A stretch of 64,000 nt of DNA, from assembly GCF_008693005.1 (NCBI RefSeq), contig NZ_VXKE01000001.1, forward strand, positions 1 to 64,000. Reading direction: 5' to 3'. The stretch's first letter is position 1, and the number at the start of each line of letters is the position of its first letter. Shown here in pieces: positions 44,877-54,890 of the stretch. The stretch is from Helicobacter canis (lineage in GTDB: Bacteria > Campylobacterota > Campylobacteria > Campylobacterales > Helicobacteraceae). The notes beneath the pieces are model-generated. The model made no database searches, was not told the DNA's origin, and was given only the letters and a program-made list of their open reading frames with translations. A program made the translations under genes and the position numbers.

Positions 44877-44906
44877 TTAAATCAAGCCTTAAAACCTGCG
44901 AACTTC

Positions 44907-44928
44907 CCGCAGCCCATCAAGGCTGCGG
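44907..44928 (+). terminator. Hairpin after the pstS-like gene
   Basis: CCGCAGCC (44907-44914) and GGCTGCGG (44921-44928) form a perfect 8-bp G/C stem with a six-base loop (CATCAA), 31 bases after the stop codon. The following bases (TCCTGCTTTACC) hold only a short T-run, so a rho-independent terminator is likely but weak. Confidence 0.65.
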
Positions 44929-44992
44929 TCCTGCTTTACCTTACTTTTATCAAGTTTTCCTTAGTATTTTGCTTTTCTTCTTAGGATAGTTT

Positions 44993-45946
44993 ATGCGACA
45001 TATTCCCGTGCTTACAGAGCATATACGAGAGATTTTTGCGCCTTTGTGCTCCTGCTCCAATGCCGCTTTTATCGACTGCACACTGGGGCTTGGCGGACAT
45101 AGTAGAGAGATTTTGGAGCTATGCAAGGGCATCACACTTATTGGGATCGATCAAGATTCTAACGCCATTGCACTTGCTAGGGAGAATCTAGCTGATTTTA
45201 GCGATCGCCTAGAGATTTTACACGCAAATTTTGCACAAGGCTTTGTGCAAGCACTAGAGCTAGCACGCTCGCAAAACAAGCGTGTGGTAGGCGTGCTAGC
45301 AGATATTGGCGTAAGCTCCTTGCAGCTTGATGACAAATCGCGTGGCTTTAGCTTCATAAGCGATAGACTTGATATGCGAATGGACACACGCCAAGCACAG
45401 AGTGCTAGCTCTATCATCGCAGAGTATTCCCAATACGCACTAGAAGAAATCTTGCGCAGCTATGGGCAAATCCCAGAATCTAAAAAGATGGCGCGACTTA
45501 TCAAAGAGTTTGCCAATACATACCCACGCGATGAAGGATTCTACAATGCGCGCGATTTAAGCGAGTTTATTTCTAAGCATTTCTCCAAACACAAAATCCA
45601 CCCTGCCACACTTGCTTTCCAAGCATTGCGCATTGAAGTAAATAACGAGCTTGGTGCGCTTAGGGCTCTGCTAGATTCTATCGAGCAAGCAAGTGGTGCG
45701 GATTTGCGCGGTGCGATTGTGGGGATCATTAGCTTTCACTCTTTGGAAGATGGGCTAGTAAAAGAGCGTTTCAAGCATTTTGCGCGAGCGTGCATTTGCC
45801 CAAGCGATGCTATGCGCTGTGTCTGTGGAGCTAATCATAGCAAAGGCACAATACTTACAAAAAAACCTTTAGTAGCAAGCCCCAAAGAAGTGCGCGCAAA
45901 TCCAAGGGCTCGCTCAGCAAAACTTCGCGCTTTTGCGCTACAATAA
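44993..45946 (+). CDS. rsmH: 16S rRNA (cytosine1402-N4)-methyltransferase RsmH
   Basis: RsmH (MraW) methylates C1402 in the decoding centre. The 317-residue protein has DCTLGLGGHSREIL for SAM binding, GVLADIGVSSLQLDDKSRGF and RLDMRMD, and the C-terminal SFHSLEDGLVKERFK and CGANHSKG blocks. AGGA lies six bases before the ATG. In many bacteria rsmH is followed by ftsL; here a small membrane protein with the same topology follows. It overlaps no gene. Confidence 0.96.
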   Translation: MRHIPVLTEHIREIFAPLCSCSNAAFIDCTLGLGGHSREILELCKGITLIGIDQDSNAIALARENLADFSDRLEILHANFAQGFVQALELARSQNKRVVGVLADIGVSSLQLDDKSRGFSFISDRLDMRMDTRQAQSASSIIAEYSQYALEEILRSYGQIPESKKMARLIKEFANTYPRDEGFYNARDLSEFISKHFSKHKIHPATLAFQALRIEVNNELGALRALLDSIEQASGADLRGAIVGIISFHSLEDGLVKERFKHFARACICPSDAMRCVCGANHSKGTILTKKPLVASPKEVRANPRARSAKLRAFALQ

Positions 45947-45974
45947 CGCCCATAAGCCACTGCAAGGAGAATCT

Positions 45975-46307
45975 ATGCCAACTTCTCACAAAGACCCTTA
46001 CCGCGATATTCGCGTAGATACGAGCGAGAAGGCAGCTCTGTATGAAGAAGAGCCTACAAGTGGGCTGCATATACGCTACTTGATTCTCATATACAGCGCG
46101 CTTTTTCTCGCACTCCTTATCTCTATGCCTAAAATCTGGCTATCAAGCTCGATCTACTACATTAGCCGCGACATCAATAAGCTACAAACACAAAGCGACC
46201 TACTTAAAGAAGAGCATAGACGCTTACAAAATGAGCGAGAATCCTTGCGCTATCAATATCTCAAAACCCAATCCACCCCCAATGCACCAACTCCCAAAGA
46301 GATATAA
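45975..46307 (+). CDS. FtsL-like small single-pass protein
   Basis: A 110-residue protein with an acidic cytoplasmic N terminus of about 34 residues, one membrane helix (YLILIYSALFLALLISM) and a periplasmic coiled coil (SRDINKLQTQSDLLKEEHRRLQNERESL, split in text). This layout and the position right after rsmH are those of the divisome protein FtsL, whose sequence is barely conserved. I start at ATG 45975, behind AAGGAG; the upstream frame overlaps rsmH. Assignment is by topology and context only. Confidence 0.6.
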   Translation: MPTSHKDPYRDIRVDTSEKAALYEEEPTSGLHIRYLILIYSALFLALLISMPKIWLSSSIYYISRDINKLQTQSDLLKEEHRRLQNERESLRYQYLKTQSTPNAPTPKEI

Positions 46308-46358
46308 AATTTCAAGGTAATTTAAGAGAATTTTCGTTAGAAACACGCTTTATTTCAC

Positions 46359-46369
46359 TATACTATAAC
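46359..46369 (+). promoter_or_regulatory. Possible -10 of the ferredoxin-ppx-lpxL unit
   Basis: TATACTATAAC contains two overlapping -10-like words (TATACT, TATAAC) that lie close to the AAGGGGAG ribosome site and the ATG at 46382, so the leader would be very short. This makes the call weak. Confidence 0.3.
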
Positions 46370-46381
46370 CAAGGGGAGAAT

Positions 46382-46633
46382 ATGAGCTTAATGATCAATG
46401 ATGAGTGTATCGCCTGCGATGCGTGCTTAGAAGAGTGCCCAAATGGCGCGATTGTAGAAGGAGACCCTATTTATACAATTGACCCAGACTGCTGCACAGA
46501 GTGTGTGGGGTATTATGATGAGCCAAGCTGCGTAAGTGTGTGCCCAAAAGACGCTATTATCCCAGACCCAGATAATAGCGAGAGCTTAGAAGAGCTAAAA
46601 TACAAATTTGAGCAGCTCAATAAAGGCGAGTAA
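46382..46633 (+). CDS. YfhL-type 2[4Fe-4S] ferredoxin
   Basis: An 83-residue ferredoxin with two cluster motifs: CIACDACLEECPNGAI (first) and CCTECVGYYDEPSCVSVCP (second, with the YfhL-type longer spacing between the second and third cysteine). It functions as an electron carrier. AAGGGGAG precedes the ATG. The stop overlaps the next start by one base (TAATG), coupling it to ppx/gppA. The fdx-ppx-lpxL order matches H. pylori HP0277-HP0280 in part. Confidence 0.93.
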   Translation: MSLMINDECIACDACLEECPNGAIVEGDPIYTIDPDCCTECVGYYDEPSCVSVCPKDAIIPDPDNSESLEELKYKFEQLNKGE

Positions 46634-48090
46634 TGGCAAAAATTACTGCAGTGATTGACATTGGCTCAAACTCTGCAAGAATGGCGATCTTTGAGAAGAC
46701 AAGTCGCTATGGATTTCGGCTTATTTATGAGTGTAAGTCGCGCGTGCGGATTTCTCAAGGTTGCTATGAAAATGGCGGATTTTTGCAAGAAGCTCCCATA
46801 AGGCGCGCGATCAATGCACTTAGAGAGTTCCACGCTATTGCTAAAAAATATGCCGCTAGGAAGCTTTTATGCGTGGCGACTTCAGCAGTGCGCGATGCCC
46901 CAAATCGCGCAGAGTTTCTCGCTAGAGCAAAAAAGGAAAGTGGCATAAGCATAAAAGTCATCGATGGAGCAAAGGAAGCGTGGTATGGTGGCTTAGCGTG
47001 CGCAAACTTATCGCATAAGAAAGATGGCATTACCATTGACATAGGTGGCGGTAGCACAGAGTGTGCGATCATTGAAAATGGTGATATTAAAGAGGTGATT
47101 TCTCTGCATTTAGGGACGATCCGCTTGAAAGAGCTGTTTTTCGACCATAAAAATTTAGAGCAGGCAAAGCAGTTTATCAAACAAGAGCTGCAAAAAATCC
47201 CCGCCCACTTTACACACCACAATGTATTTGGGATTGGCGGGACGATCCGCGCACTTGCCAAAATCACCAGCAAGCAGCGCAAATACCCGATAAAAACAAT
47301 CCACGGCTATGAGATTGCTGTCAAAGAAGCAAGGTCGTTTATCCAAACAATCTATAAAGCAAAGGAAGAAGATTTAGCTGGGCTTGGTGTCTCGCCTGAT
47401 CGGCGTGATAATATCCGCTCTGGTGCGCTAATATTTGCTATGCTGCTTGATCACTTTGGAGCCAAGTGTATCACAGCAAGTGGAGTGGGGGTGCGAGAGG
47501 GAGTGTTTCTTGCTGATATGCTACGCACGCAGAAATATCGCTTCCCAAGCGGGATTTATCCATCGCTTATCGCCCTGCAAGATCGCTTTAAAGTTTGCAC
47601 AAAATGGGGAAAATCAATCGCCAAGGAAGCAAATGCGATTTTTGATGTGCTTGCTTGTGAACACAAGCTTGATGAGAGCAATAAGAGATATTTACGCATT
47701 GTCTCCCAGCTTTGCGATGTGGGGGGGTTTTTAAACTTCTATGGGCGTATGGACCACGGGGCATATTTCTTGCTACACGGGCTTGATTATGGATTCTCCC
47801 ATACTGATAGGGCAGTGCTATGCTTGCTGCTTGAGTATATCAACAAGCGCATACCAAAAGATGATGCCATAGCGCACATTACAGACATTATGCCCCCCAT
47901 TGAGAATCTCCAATGGCTTAGCTTTATCCTGTCGCTCTCCTACGCGCTATGTATGAGTGGGGATCATTTGCTGCAATATAGCTATGAGCATAGCACATTG
48001 TTTATCACGGCGGATTCTAGGCTTGTGCTAGCACGAGAATCTATCGCAGGCATTATCCCGCCCGCGCAAATGCGCATAGTCATCTCCTAA
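46633..48090 (+). CDS. Ppx/GppA exopolyphosphatase-phosphatase
   Basis: A 485-residue ASKHA-fold phosphatase that hydrolyses polyphosphate and/or pppGpp. The two phosphate-binding loops are DIGSNSARMAIFE (residues 9-21) and DIGGGSTECAI (about 136-146); GIGGTIRAL is the adenosine-type motif. The C-terminal half (about 310-485) is the alpha-helical HD-like domain of the long form. A G7 run at 47721-47727 lies within the coding sequence but the frame is intact. Which substrate dominates cannot be told from sequence. Confidence 0.9.
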   Translation: MAKITAVIDIGSNSARMAIFEKTSRYGFRLIYECKSRVRISQGCYENGGFLQEAPIRRAINALREFHAIAKKYAARKLLCVATSAVRDAPNRAEFLARAKKESGISIKVIDGAKEAWYGGLACANLSHKKDGITIDIGGGSTECAIIENGDIKEVISLHLGTIRLKELFFDHKNLEQAKQFIKQELQKIPAHFTHHNVFGIGGTIRALAKITSKQRKYPIKTIHGYEIAVKEARSFIQTIYKAKEEDLAGLGVSPDRRDNIRSGALIFAMLLDHFGAKCITASGVGVREGVFLADMLRTQKYRFPSGIYPSLIALQDRFKVCTKWGKSIAKEANAIFDVLACEHKLDESNKRYLRIVSQLCDVGGFLNFYGRMDHGAYFLLHGLDYGFSHTDRAVLCLLLEYINKRIPKDDAIAHITDIMPPIENLQWLSFILSLSYALCMSGDHLLQYSYEHSTLFITADSRLVLARESIAGIIPPAQMRIVIS

Positions 48091-48101
48091 GTGTGTATTA
48101 G

Positions 48102-49031
48102 ATGAATATTGTCGGTGTGCTACTTGGGGTATTTGTCAATGTGCTAGGCTCGGCTTTAGCCATTATGCCCAATCGTGTGTTTGTGCTGTGCGTGAAGGGG
48201 CTTGGATTTTTAATGTGTCTTTTGGACAATAAGCGTCGCTATAACGATGCCCTAACAAATCTGCACTTCATCTATGGAGATTCTCTAAATCTTGCACAAA
48301 AGCGCACCATTATTAAGCGTTGCTACCAAAACTTCGCCTTTGTGATTTTGGAGAGCATTAGAATCCCCAAAATCCCCTACCATATCCACAAGCAGCGGTT
48401 TGATATTATTGATGAGCATTATGTGCTAGATAGCTTGGAAAAAGACGGCAGTGTCGTGCTTGTATCGGGGCATTTTGGGTATTGGGAAGCATTAGCGACT
48501 TTTCTCCCCCCTCGCCTAGAGCCTAATAAAATGGCAAGCTTAGGGCGGCTCACAGGGATTGATAGTATTGATAAGCTTATTATTTCTCGTAGAGAGCTAC
48601 AAGGCGTGCGCTTTATTGATAAAGCTGGAGCGTTTAGAAACCTGCTCAAATTCTATACACAAGGGAATGCCGTGGCTGGGATTTTGGTCGATCAAAGTAT
48701 CTCATCAAATGAGGGTGTATGCGTGGAGTTTTTAGGCAAGAAAGCAAGCCACACGCCCATAGCCTCTGTGCTTTCTCGCCGATTTAATATCGCCATTGTG
48801 CCGGTGTTTATTGATATGAACAAGGACTACTCGCGCTTTGTTATGCGCTTTTTCCCGCCCATCTATACTCCACACACACAAGATCTAGCGAGCGATCTAG
48901 CGCAAGCCACCCAAGCGCAAGCAGATATTACAAGCAAAGTGGTGCGCAGCAATCCCTCAAGCTGGTTTTGGTTCCACCGCAGATTTAAGGACTACTACCC
49001 AAATCTCTACGCTAAAAAGCCAAACCGCTAG
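48102..49031 (+). CDS. lpxL: Lipid A acyltransferase, LpxL/HtrB family
   Basis: A 309-residue inner-membrane acyltransferase with the HX4E catalytic motif (HFGYWEA) near residue 125 and the family's FLGKKASHTPIASVLSRRFN segment. An N-terminal hydrophobic helix anchors it. It adds a secondary acyl chain to lipid A. Helicobacter lipid A is underacylated, so which acyl chain it adds is not known from the sequence. It follows ppx/gppA by 11 bases in the same direction. Confidence 0.88.
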   Translation: MNIVGVLLGVFVNVLGSALAIMPNRVFVLCVKGLGFLMCLLDNKRRYNDALTNLHFIYGDSLNLAQKRTIIKRCYQNFAFVILESIRIPKIPYHIHKQRFDIIDEHYVLDSLEKDGSVVLVSGHFGYWEALATFLPPRLEPNKMASLGRLTGIDSIDKLIISRRELQGVRFIDKAGAFRNLLKFYTQGNAVAGILVDQSISSNEGVCVEFLGKKASHTPIASVLSRRFNIAIVPVFIDMNKDYSRFVMRFFPPIYTPHTQDLASDLAQATQAQADITSKVVRSNPSSWFWFHRRFKDYYPNLYAKKPNR

Positions 49032-49052
49032 CCACTGCACACTACCCACCCC

Positions 49053-49088
49053 TAGAATCTAAGATAGTAGAATCTAAGCTAGAATCTA
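49053..49088. repeat. Three TAGAATCTA copies in a convergent intergenic gap
   Basis: Exact copies at 49053-49061, 49068-49076 and 49080-49088 fill most of the 69-bp gap between lpxL and motE, which converge here. Each is nearly self-complementary, so pairs can form stems with one central mismatch, which may help end transcription. The gap holds no gene. Confidence 0.85.
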
Positions 49089-49100
49089 GCCAGCACGCAA

Positions 49101-49759
49101 TTAGATTCCACCATTTTCTTGGAAGTCTCTTTGATCCTGCTCTAATTGCTCTAGCTTAGGCTCATCTGCTGGGACTTTTGGCTTTGGCTTATCAGTATTG
49201 CTAAAGGGCGGTCCTTTGGCGATGATTTTTGTAAGCTCCGCGGCGCGCTTGGCGTCCATCTTAGCTAGAATCTTTGCCATATCTGCTGCAGTGAGTGAGG
49301 AGAGAATAGTCGCCGCTTCTGCATCATCTAGCTCAGCGATTATAGGCGCGGCTTTAGAATCTTTCATACCAGAAAAGCTTTTTGCCACCTTGGAGTTTGA
49401 TGAAGTTTGGATCTCTTTAAGCAGTGCTTCATTTTTAGCCACAAGAGCTTCTATGGCTTTTTTCCTATCGTCTTGGAGCTTTGCCACCTTTTGCGCTTCT
49501 TGTTTGGCTTCTTGGATTCTAGCATTTAAGGCATCTTCTTGCTCTTTTAGCTTGGCTTGCTTTTGATCTAGGAGATTTTGTGTGGCGTTTTTGTAGGCTT
49601 CAAGGTTTTGCATTTTTTCGTTCAAAGTGCGAAGATTCTGGGCTATCTCATCTTTGCGCGCTTCAAAAATCGCATTACACTGCAAGAGTGCATCAGGGTT
49701 TGGCTCTTTTTTATCCGCATACAATGCTATAAATGCCATTAGCACTAGTAGTATCACTC

Positions 49760-49763
<4 letters not shown>
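49101..49763 (-). CDS. motE: MotE-like periplasmic/inner-membrane flagellar protein
   Basis: A 220-residue protein with a short signal/anchor (MRVILLVLMAFIALYADK), a long coiled coil (residues 35-120) and an MgtE-N-like domain (ELDDAEAATILSSLTAADMAKILAKMD, split in text) with the DP..A pattern. In H. pylori the orthologous position (HP0257) is taken by the stator chaperone MotE. It is translated four bases into the end of the FliJ-like gene (overlap), so the pair is coupled. Confidence 0.82.
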
Positions 49764-51452
<1,689 letters not shown>

Positions 51453-52319
51453 TTATTTATAGCTCTTGTTAGATTCTCGCGCTAGAATATGGCTAATCAC
51501 ACTATCTGTATAAATCCCAAATCCACAGCACAAGCACTCTTGTATATTGTATTTGCCCCCAAGCATAAGCGTGTCATTCTCACTAAACACGCGAAACACC
51601 ACATCATCATAGTAATCCACAAGTGGGGGCTCAAGCGGAGAGATGAGGATCTGCTCATACTCGCAAGCGTGCGCTTTATGTGATAGCCGCTCTAGCTCAA
51701 AGCGCAAAAACATCGGTGCATTTGGCAAAAAGCTATCCAAATCCTGCAAGGTATTTAAGCGCAAAAGCTCTTCAACAAATCGCGCTTTTTGTGCAAGCTC
51801 TCGCATAGAGAGAGCCTTATAAGTGTCTTTATCTATGCCAATTTCTGCTAGCACAAGGGCTAGAATCTTTACATTGCTAAACTGCAAGGTCGCCTTAATA
51901 TCACAGGATGATAGAATCTCAAGCCCAACGCTAATCATCGTATGCAAATTATCATCATAGATAGATTCTGCGCCAATTTGATAGATTTCATTAGTAGGGT
52001 AGCTAAAAACCGGCTGGATATAAAACCACTTCTTATGGCTGGTCGCTCGCTCTAAACGCTTGGTAATGGTGCGGATCGTATCAATAGTAGAATCATAGCG
52101 CAAGGAAATTTGGTGATTGTTTTGGCTGCTTAGGCGGATTAGGTGGCGATTGGAGAAATTTTGCTGATGCTCTAAGTAGGAGAAATATGGCGTGATTACT
52201 TCTTCAAAGCCATGACTATAAAATATCTCACACGCCGCATTCTCAAGCTCACGCTTAATCCTAGCACTTCTGCCAAAATACAGCTTCGTCCCCTCTGGGA
52301 TCTCGTGTTCAAAAACCAT
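51453..52319 (-). CDS. hisZ: ATP phosphoribosyltransferase regulatory subunit HisZ
   Basis: HisZ is a paralogue of the histidyl-tRNA synthetase catalytic core that lacks aminoacylation activity and forms an octamer with short-form HisG. The 288-residue sequence starts with EIPEGTKLYFGRSARIKREL and has the class II motif 1/2 pattern (TPYFSYLEHQQNFSN, LRYDSTIDTIRTITKRLERA) but no anticodon-binding domain. Motif 3 is weak, as expected. Start at 52319 follows AAAGAG. It lies next to purA and prs; its partner HisG is at 20.6 kb. Confidence 0.85.
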   Translation of the reverse strand: MVFEHEIPEGTKLYFGRSARIKRELENAACEIFYSHGFEEVITPYFSYLEHQQNFSNRHLIRLSSQNNHQISLRYDSTIDTIRTITKRLERATSHKKWFYIQPVFSYPTNEIYQIGAESIYDDNLHTMISVGLEILSSCDIKATLQFSNVKILALVLAEIGIDKDTYKALSMRELAQKARFVEELLRLNTLQDLDSFLPNAPMFLRFELERLSHKAHACEYEQILISPLEPPLVDYYDDVVFRVFSENDTLMLGGKYNIQECLCCGFGIYTDSVISHILARESNKSYK

Positions 52320-52328
52320 AGCCACTCT

Positions 52329-53258
52329 TTACATAAATAGTGAATTAACACTTTCGTTGTGATAGATTCTACGCACAACTTCTGCAAACAATGGCGCGAC
52401 ATTAAGCGTGGTAATCTTACTGCAACTCTTACGCAAGGGGATAGAGTTGCTCACAATCACTTCATCAAGCACGCTCTCTTCTATGCGCTCAATCGCTGGA
52501 CCACTTAAAATCGCGTGCGTGCCTAGAGCCATCACAGAAGTAGCTCCCTTATCTTTCAAAGCTTGGGCTGCCTTACACATAGTCCCAGCAGTATCAATCA
52601 TATCATCGACTAAAATCACATCTTTGCCCTGCACATCACCGATAATATTCATCACTTCACTCTCATTTGCCCTCTCTCTGCGCTTATCGACAATGACTAA
52701 ATCAAGTCCAAGCTTTTGCCCAAAATACCTAGCCCTAGCCACACCGCCAATATCTGGGCTAGCGATGATGGGGTTTAGGAGCTTTTTGCTACGGATATGG
52801 TCTTGAAAGATAATAGAGCCATAAAGATTATCCACCGGAATGTCAAAAAAGCCCTGTATCTGCCCCGCGTGTAAATCCATAGTAATGACACGATCAATGC
52901 CGGCATTTTGGATAAGGTTTGCTACAAGCTTGGCGGTGATTGGCACGCGTGGAGCGGCTTTGCGATCTTGCCTCGCATAGCCAAAGTAGGGGATAATGGC
53001 AGTGATAGAGCTAGCGGAGCTACGCTTAAAGGCATCGCTCATAATGAGCAGCTCCATAAGGTTGTCATTAGTTGGCATACAAGTGGGCTGTATGATGAAG
53101 ACATCTTTCCCGCGCACGGACTCTTGGATCTGCACGCCTATCTCACCATCACTAAAGCGATTGATCATAATCTTACTAAGCACCACATCTAAATGCTTGG
53201 CAAACTCCTGTCCAAACTCTTTATGTGCATTCCCACTAAATACCTTAAAACCTCGCAT
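52329..53258 (-). CDS. prs: Ribose-phosphate pyrophosphokinase
   Basis: Prs makes PRPP from ribose 5-phosphate and ATP, the substrate of Apt, HisG and PurF. The 309-residue sequence has the RQDRKAAPRVPITAK motif, MDLHAGQIQGFFDIPVDNLYG (given in part) and the PRPP-binding VILVDDMIDTAGT. All are intact. ATG at 53258 is nine bases after AGGAG; an upstream GTG is less well placed. A -10 TGCTATAAT overlaps the end of the preceding gene. Confidence 0.96.
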   Translation of the reverse strand: MRGFKVFSGNAHKEFGQEFAKHLDVVLSKIMINRFSDGEIGVQIQESVRGKDVFIIQPTCMPTNDNLMELLIMSDAFKRSSASSITAIIPYFGYARQDRKAAPRVPITAKLVANLIQNAGIDRVITMDLHAGQIQGFFDIPVDNLYGSIIFQDHIRSKKLLNPIIASPDIGGVARARYFGQKLGLDLVIVDKRRERANESEVMNIIGDVQGKDVILVDDMIDTAGTMCKAAQALKDKGATSVMALGTHAILSGPAIERIEESVLDEVIVSNSIPLRKSCSKITTLNVAPLFAEVVRRIYHNESVNSLFM

Positions 53259-53299
53259 ACTCACTCGCTCCTAGTTGATCTTCTAGCTTTATGGGCTAG

Positions 53300-53305
53300 A
53301 TTATA
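53300..53305 (-). promoter_or_regulatory. Extended -10 promoter of prs
   Basis: TGCTATAAT on the minus strand overlaps the stop codon of the upstream gene, 42 bases before the prs ATG. A CTAGC/GCTAG stem in the leader may follow. Confidence 0.5.
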
Positions 53306-54890
53306 GCACATTTTCCATCGCTTCATTTATGGCTTTAAGCCTACATTCTAGCTCGTTTTCTTTATCAAAACTTGCACATTGTGCTAGGGCTTTTTGCATT
53401 TGTTTATCGCATAAGTTAGATTCTGTGATGATATATTCTCCAAAGCTCAAAAGCCCATATCTTGTATCGCTCTCGCCCTTTTTCTCCATAGAGCAAAGAC
53501 CTTGGCGTGCTTTTGTAGGCGGTAGAAGTGGTCTTATCGTGCGTAGCGACTTCTCTAGGCGACTATGCGCCACTAGCTCTGGCAGGCTATCTCTATGGAA
53601 TCTAAAGAGCTTTTCTTCTCTATGCGCCTCATCGCGCACACAGCCTAGGGTCTCGCCCTTATGCTGGACAAAAAATAGCGAAGCTATCCGCCCGCCAATG
53701 ACCATACTCGGGTGGCTTAGGAGAATATCTGCTTGCAAGGTGTTAGGATCTAGCACAAAGGCTTCATAAAATGGCAGTCCTTGCGCGATCATTGTATGCG
53801 TGCGTGCAAGTGGCACTCTGCGCCCATCATTAAACACATCAAAATACCCCAGATACTCCACTAGCTCATCATTTTGCGCAATGTCTTTCTGCCATTGTGC
53901 CAAAGCCCTTGGGCTCACCCCATAGCCCGCGCGTGCCAAATCATTAGCCAAGTGTGCCTGCCTCTGTGTATCAAGCAGCTCTGCTGCATACAAGCAGATT
54001 TTGGGGCGATTTTTTTCCTCATACACCAAGGCGGCATAGCTTGGTAAATCCAGCGTGGCTGCAGGGCTTTGCACTAGGTAGATTCTACTACCTGCAATGA
54101 TATAAAGCCTCCCATCAAATGGCAGCAGCAAGGGCTCATCGATAAAAGGCGGCAAGCAAAGCGCAAACGCTTGAGAGTCTTGCGTGATAAGTCCCACGCA
54201 CCCGCGCGCCCCTTGCGTAAAAGTGCGCACAAAGCTGTGGCTTTGCCTATCTAGGGCTATAAACAAATGCGAGTGCAGCTGACTTGGATCACGCAGGAGC
54301 GTAGGTAGAATCTGCGCAAGACTAGCAAAGGTGCTCTGCTCATTTAGTAAAGCAAGCAAAGGTGCAAGCTGGCTTGGAAGCCCAGCCCTATCGCCGCCAG
54401 CGTGCAAATATGCGCGGATATATGCCACCAAAGTGCGTAAATGGTAGAATCCATTTAGGCGATACTCTAGCATTGCTAGAGTTAAGTAAATCTCCTTATC
54501 ATCGCGCTTTGCCTGATCATCTCTCATCGCTTGAAATAGCACTGCTTGTGCTTGTAGTAATGTCCTCCTTGATGCCAGCTCTTTTTCAAAGGCTTTAGCA
54601 TTGATGCGCAGTATTGTGCTTGGAGCAAATGTTAAGGATTCTAGGCTTTTATCGTGGATAAATGGTGCAAAAGGGCTAGAGTCTTTAGCAAAGCTGCCAA
54701 AATGTGCCGCGCTAGGCTCTTTAGCAGTAGAATCTATGGCAATGGGTGTGGGCGCAGGGGTAAAAAAGCGCGCAAAATCCCTAGCCCCCACAAAGCTAAA
54801 ATCCCTATTTTTAGGATCATTTGCCCCCTGCACACTTAGCACCATAAGCACTACACAAGCCAACACACGCATACAAGTAAGCCTACTCAT
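53301..54890 (-). CDS. Secreted/envelope protein of unknown family, 529 residues
   Basis: A 529-residue protein with an N-terminal signal peptide (VLACVVLMVLSVQGAND). I recognise no domain. The sequence alternates short helical parts, a Pro/Thr/Ser linker (FFTPAPTPIAIDSTAKEPS), beta-rich stretches (LLLPFDGRLYIIAGSRIYLVQS, given in part) and four scattered cysteines in the C half, perhaps forming disulfides. The start ATGA overlaps the mutS2 stop. A downstream ATG (54872) still leaves a good signal peptide. Its relation to neighbours is unknown. Confidence 0.75.
   Translation of the reverse strand: MSRLTCMRVLACVVLMVLSVQGANDPKNRDFSFVGARDFARFFTPAPTPIAIDSTAKEPSAAHFGSFAKDSSPFAPFIHDKSLESLTFAPSTILRINAKAFEKELASRRTLLQAQAVLFQAMRDDQAKRDDKEIYLTLAMLEYRLNGFYHLRTLVAYIRAYLHAGGDRAGLPSQLAPLLALLNEQSTFASLAQILPTLLRDPSQLHSHLFIALDRQSHSFVRTFTQGARGCVGLITQDSQAFALCLPPFIDEPLLLPFDGRLYIIAGSRIYLVQSPAATLDLPSYAALVYEEKNRPKICLYAAELLDTQRQAHLANDLARAGYGVSPRALAQWQKDIAQNDELVEYLGYFDVFNDGRRVPLARTHTMIAQGLPFYEAFVLDPNTLQADILLSHPSMVIGGRIASLFFVQHKGETLGCVRDEAHREEKLFRFHRDSLPELVAHSRLEKSLRTIRPLLPPTKARQGLCSMEKKGESDTRYGLLSFGEYIITESNLCDKQMQKALAQCASFDKENELECRLKAINEAMENVL

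Noticed and set aside
47721..47727. G7 run in ppx/gppA as a contingency tract
   Set aside because: The frame is intact and a 7-base run is short for phase variation; no repeat expansion is visible.
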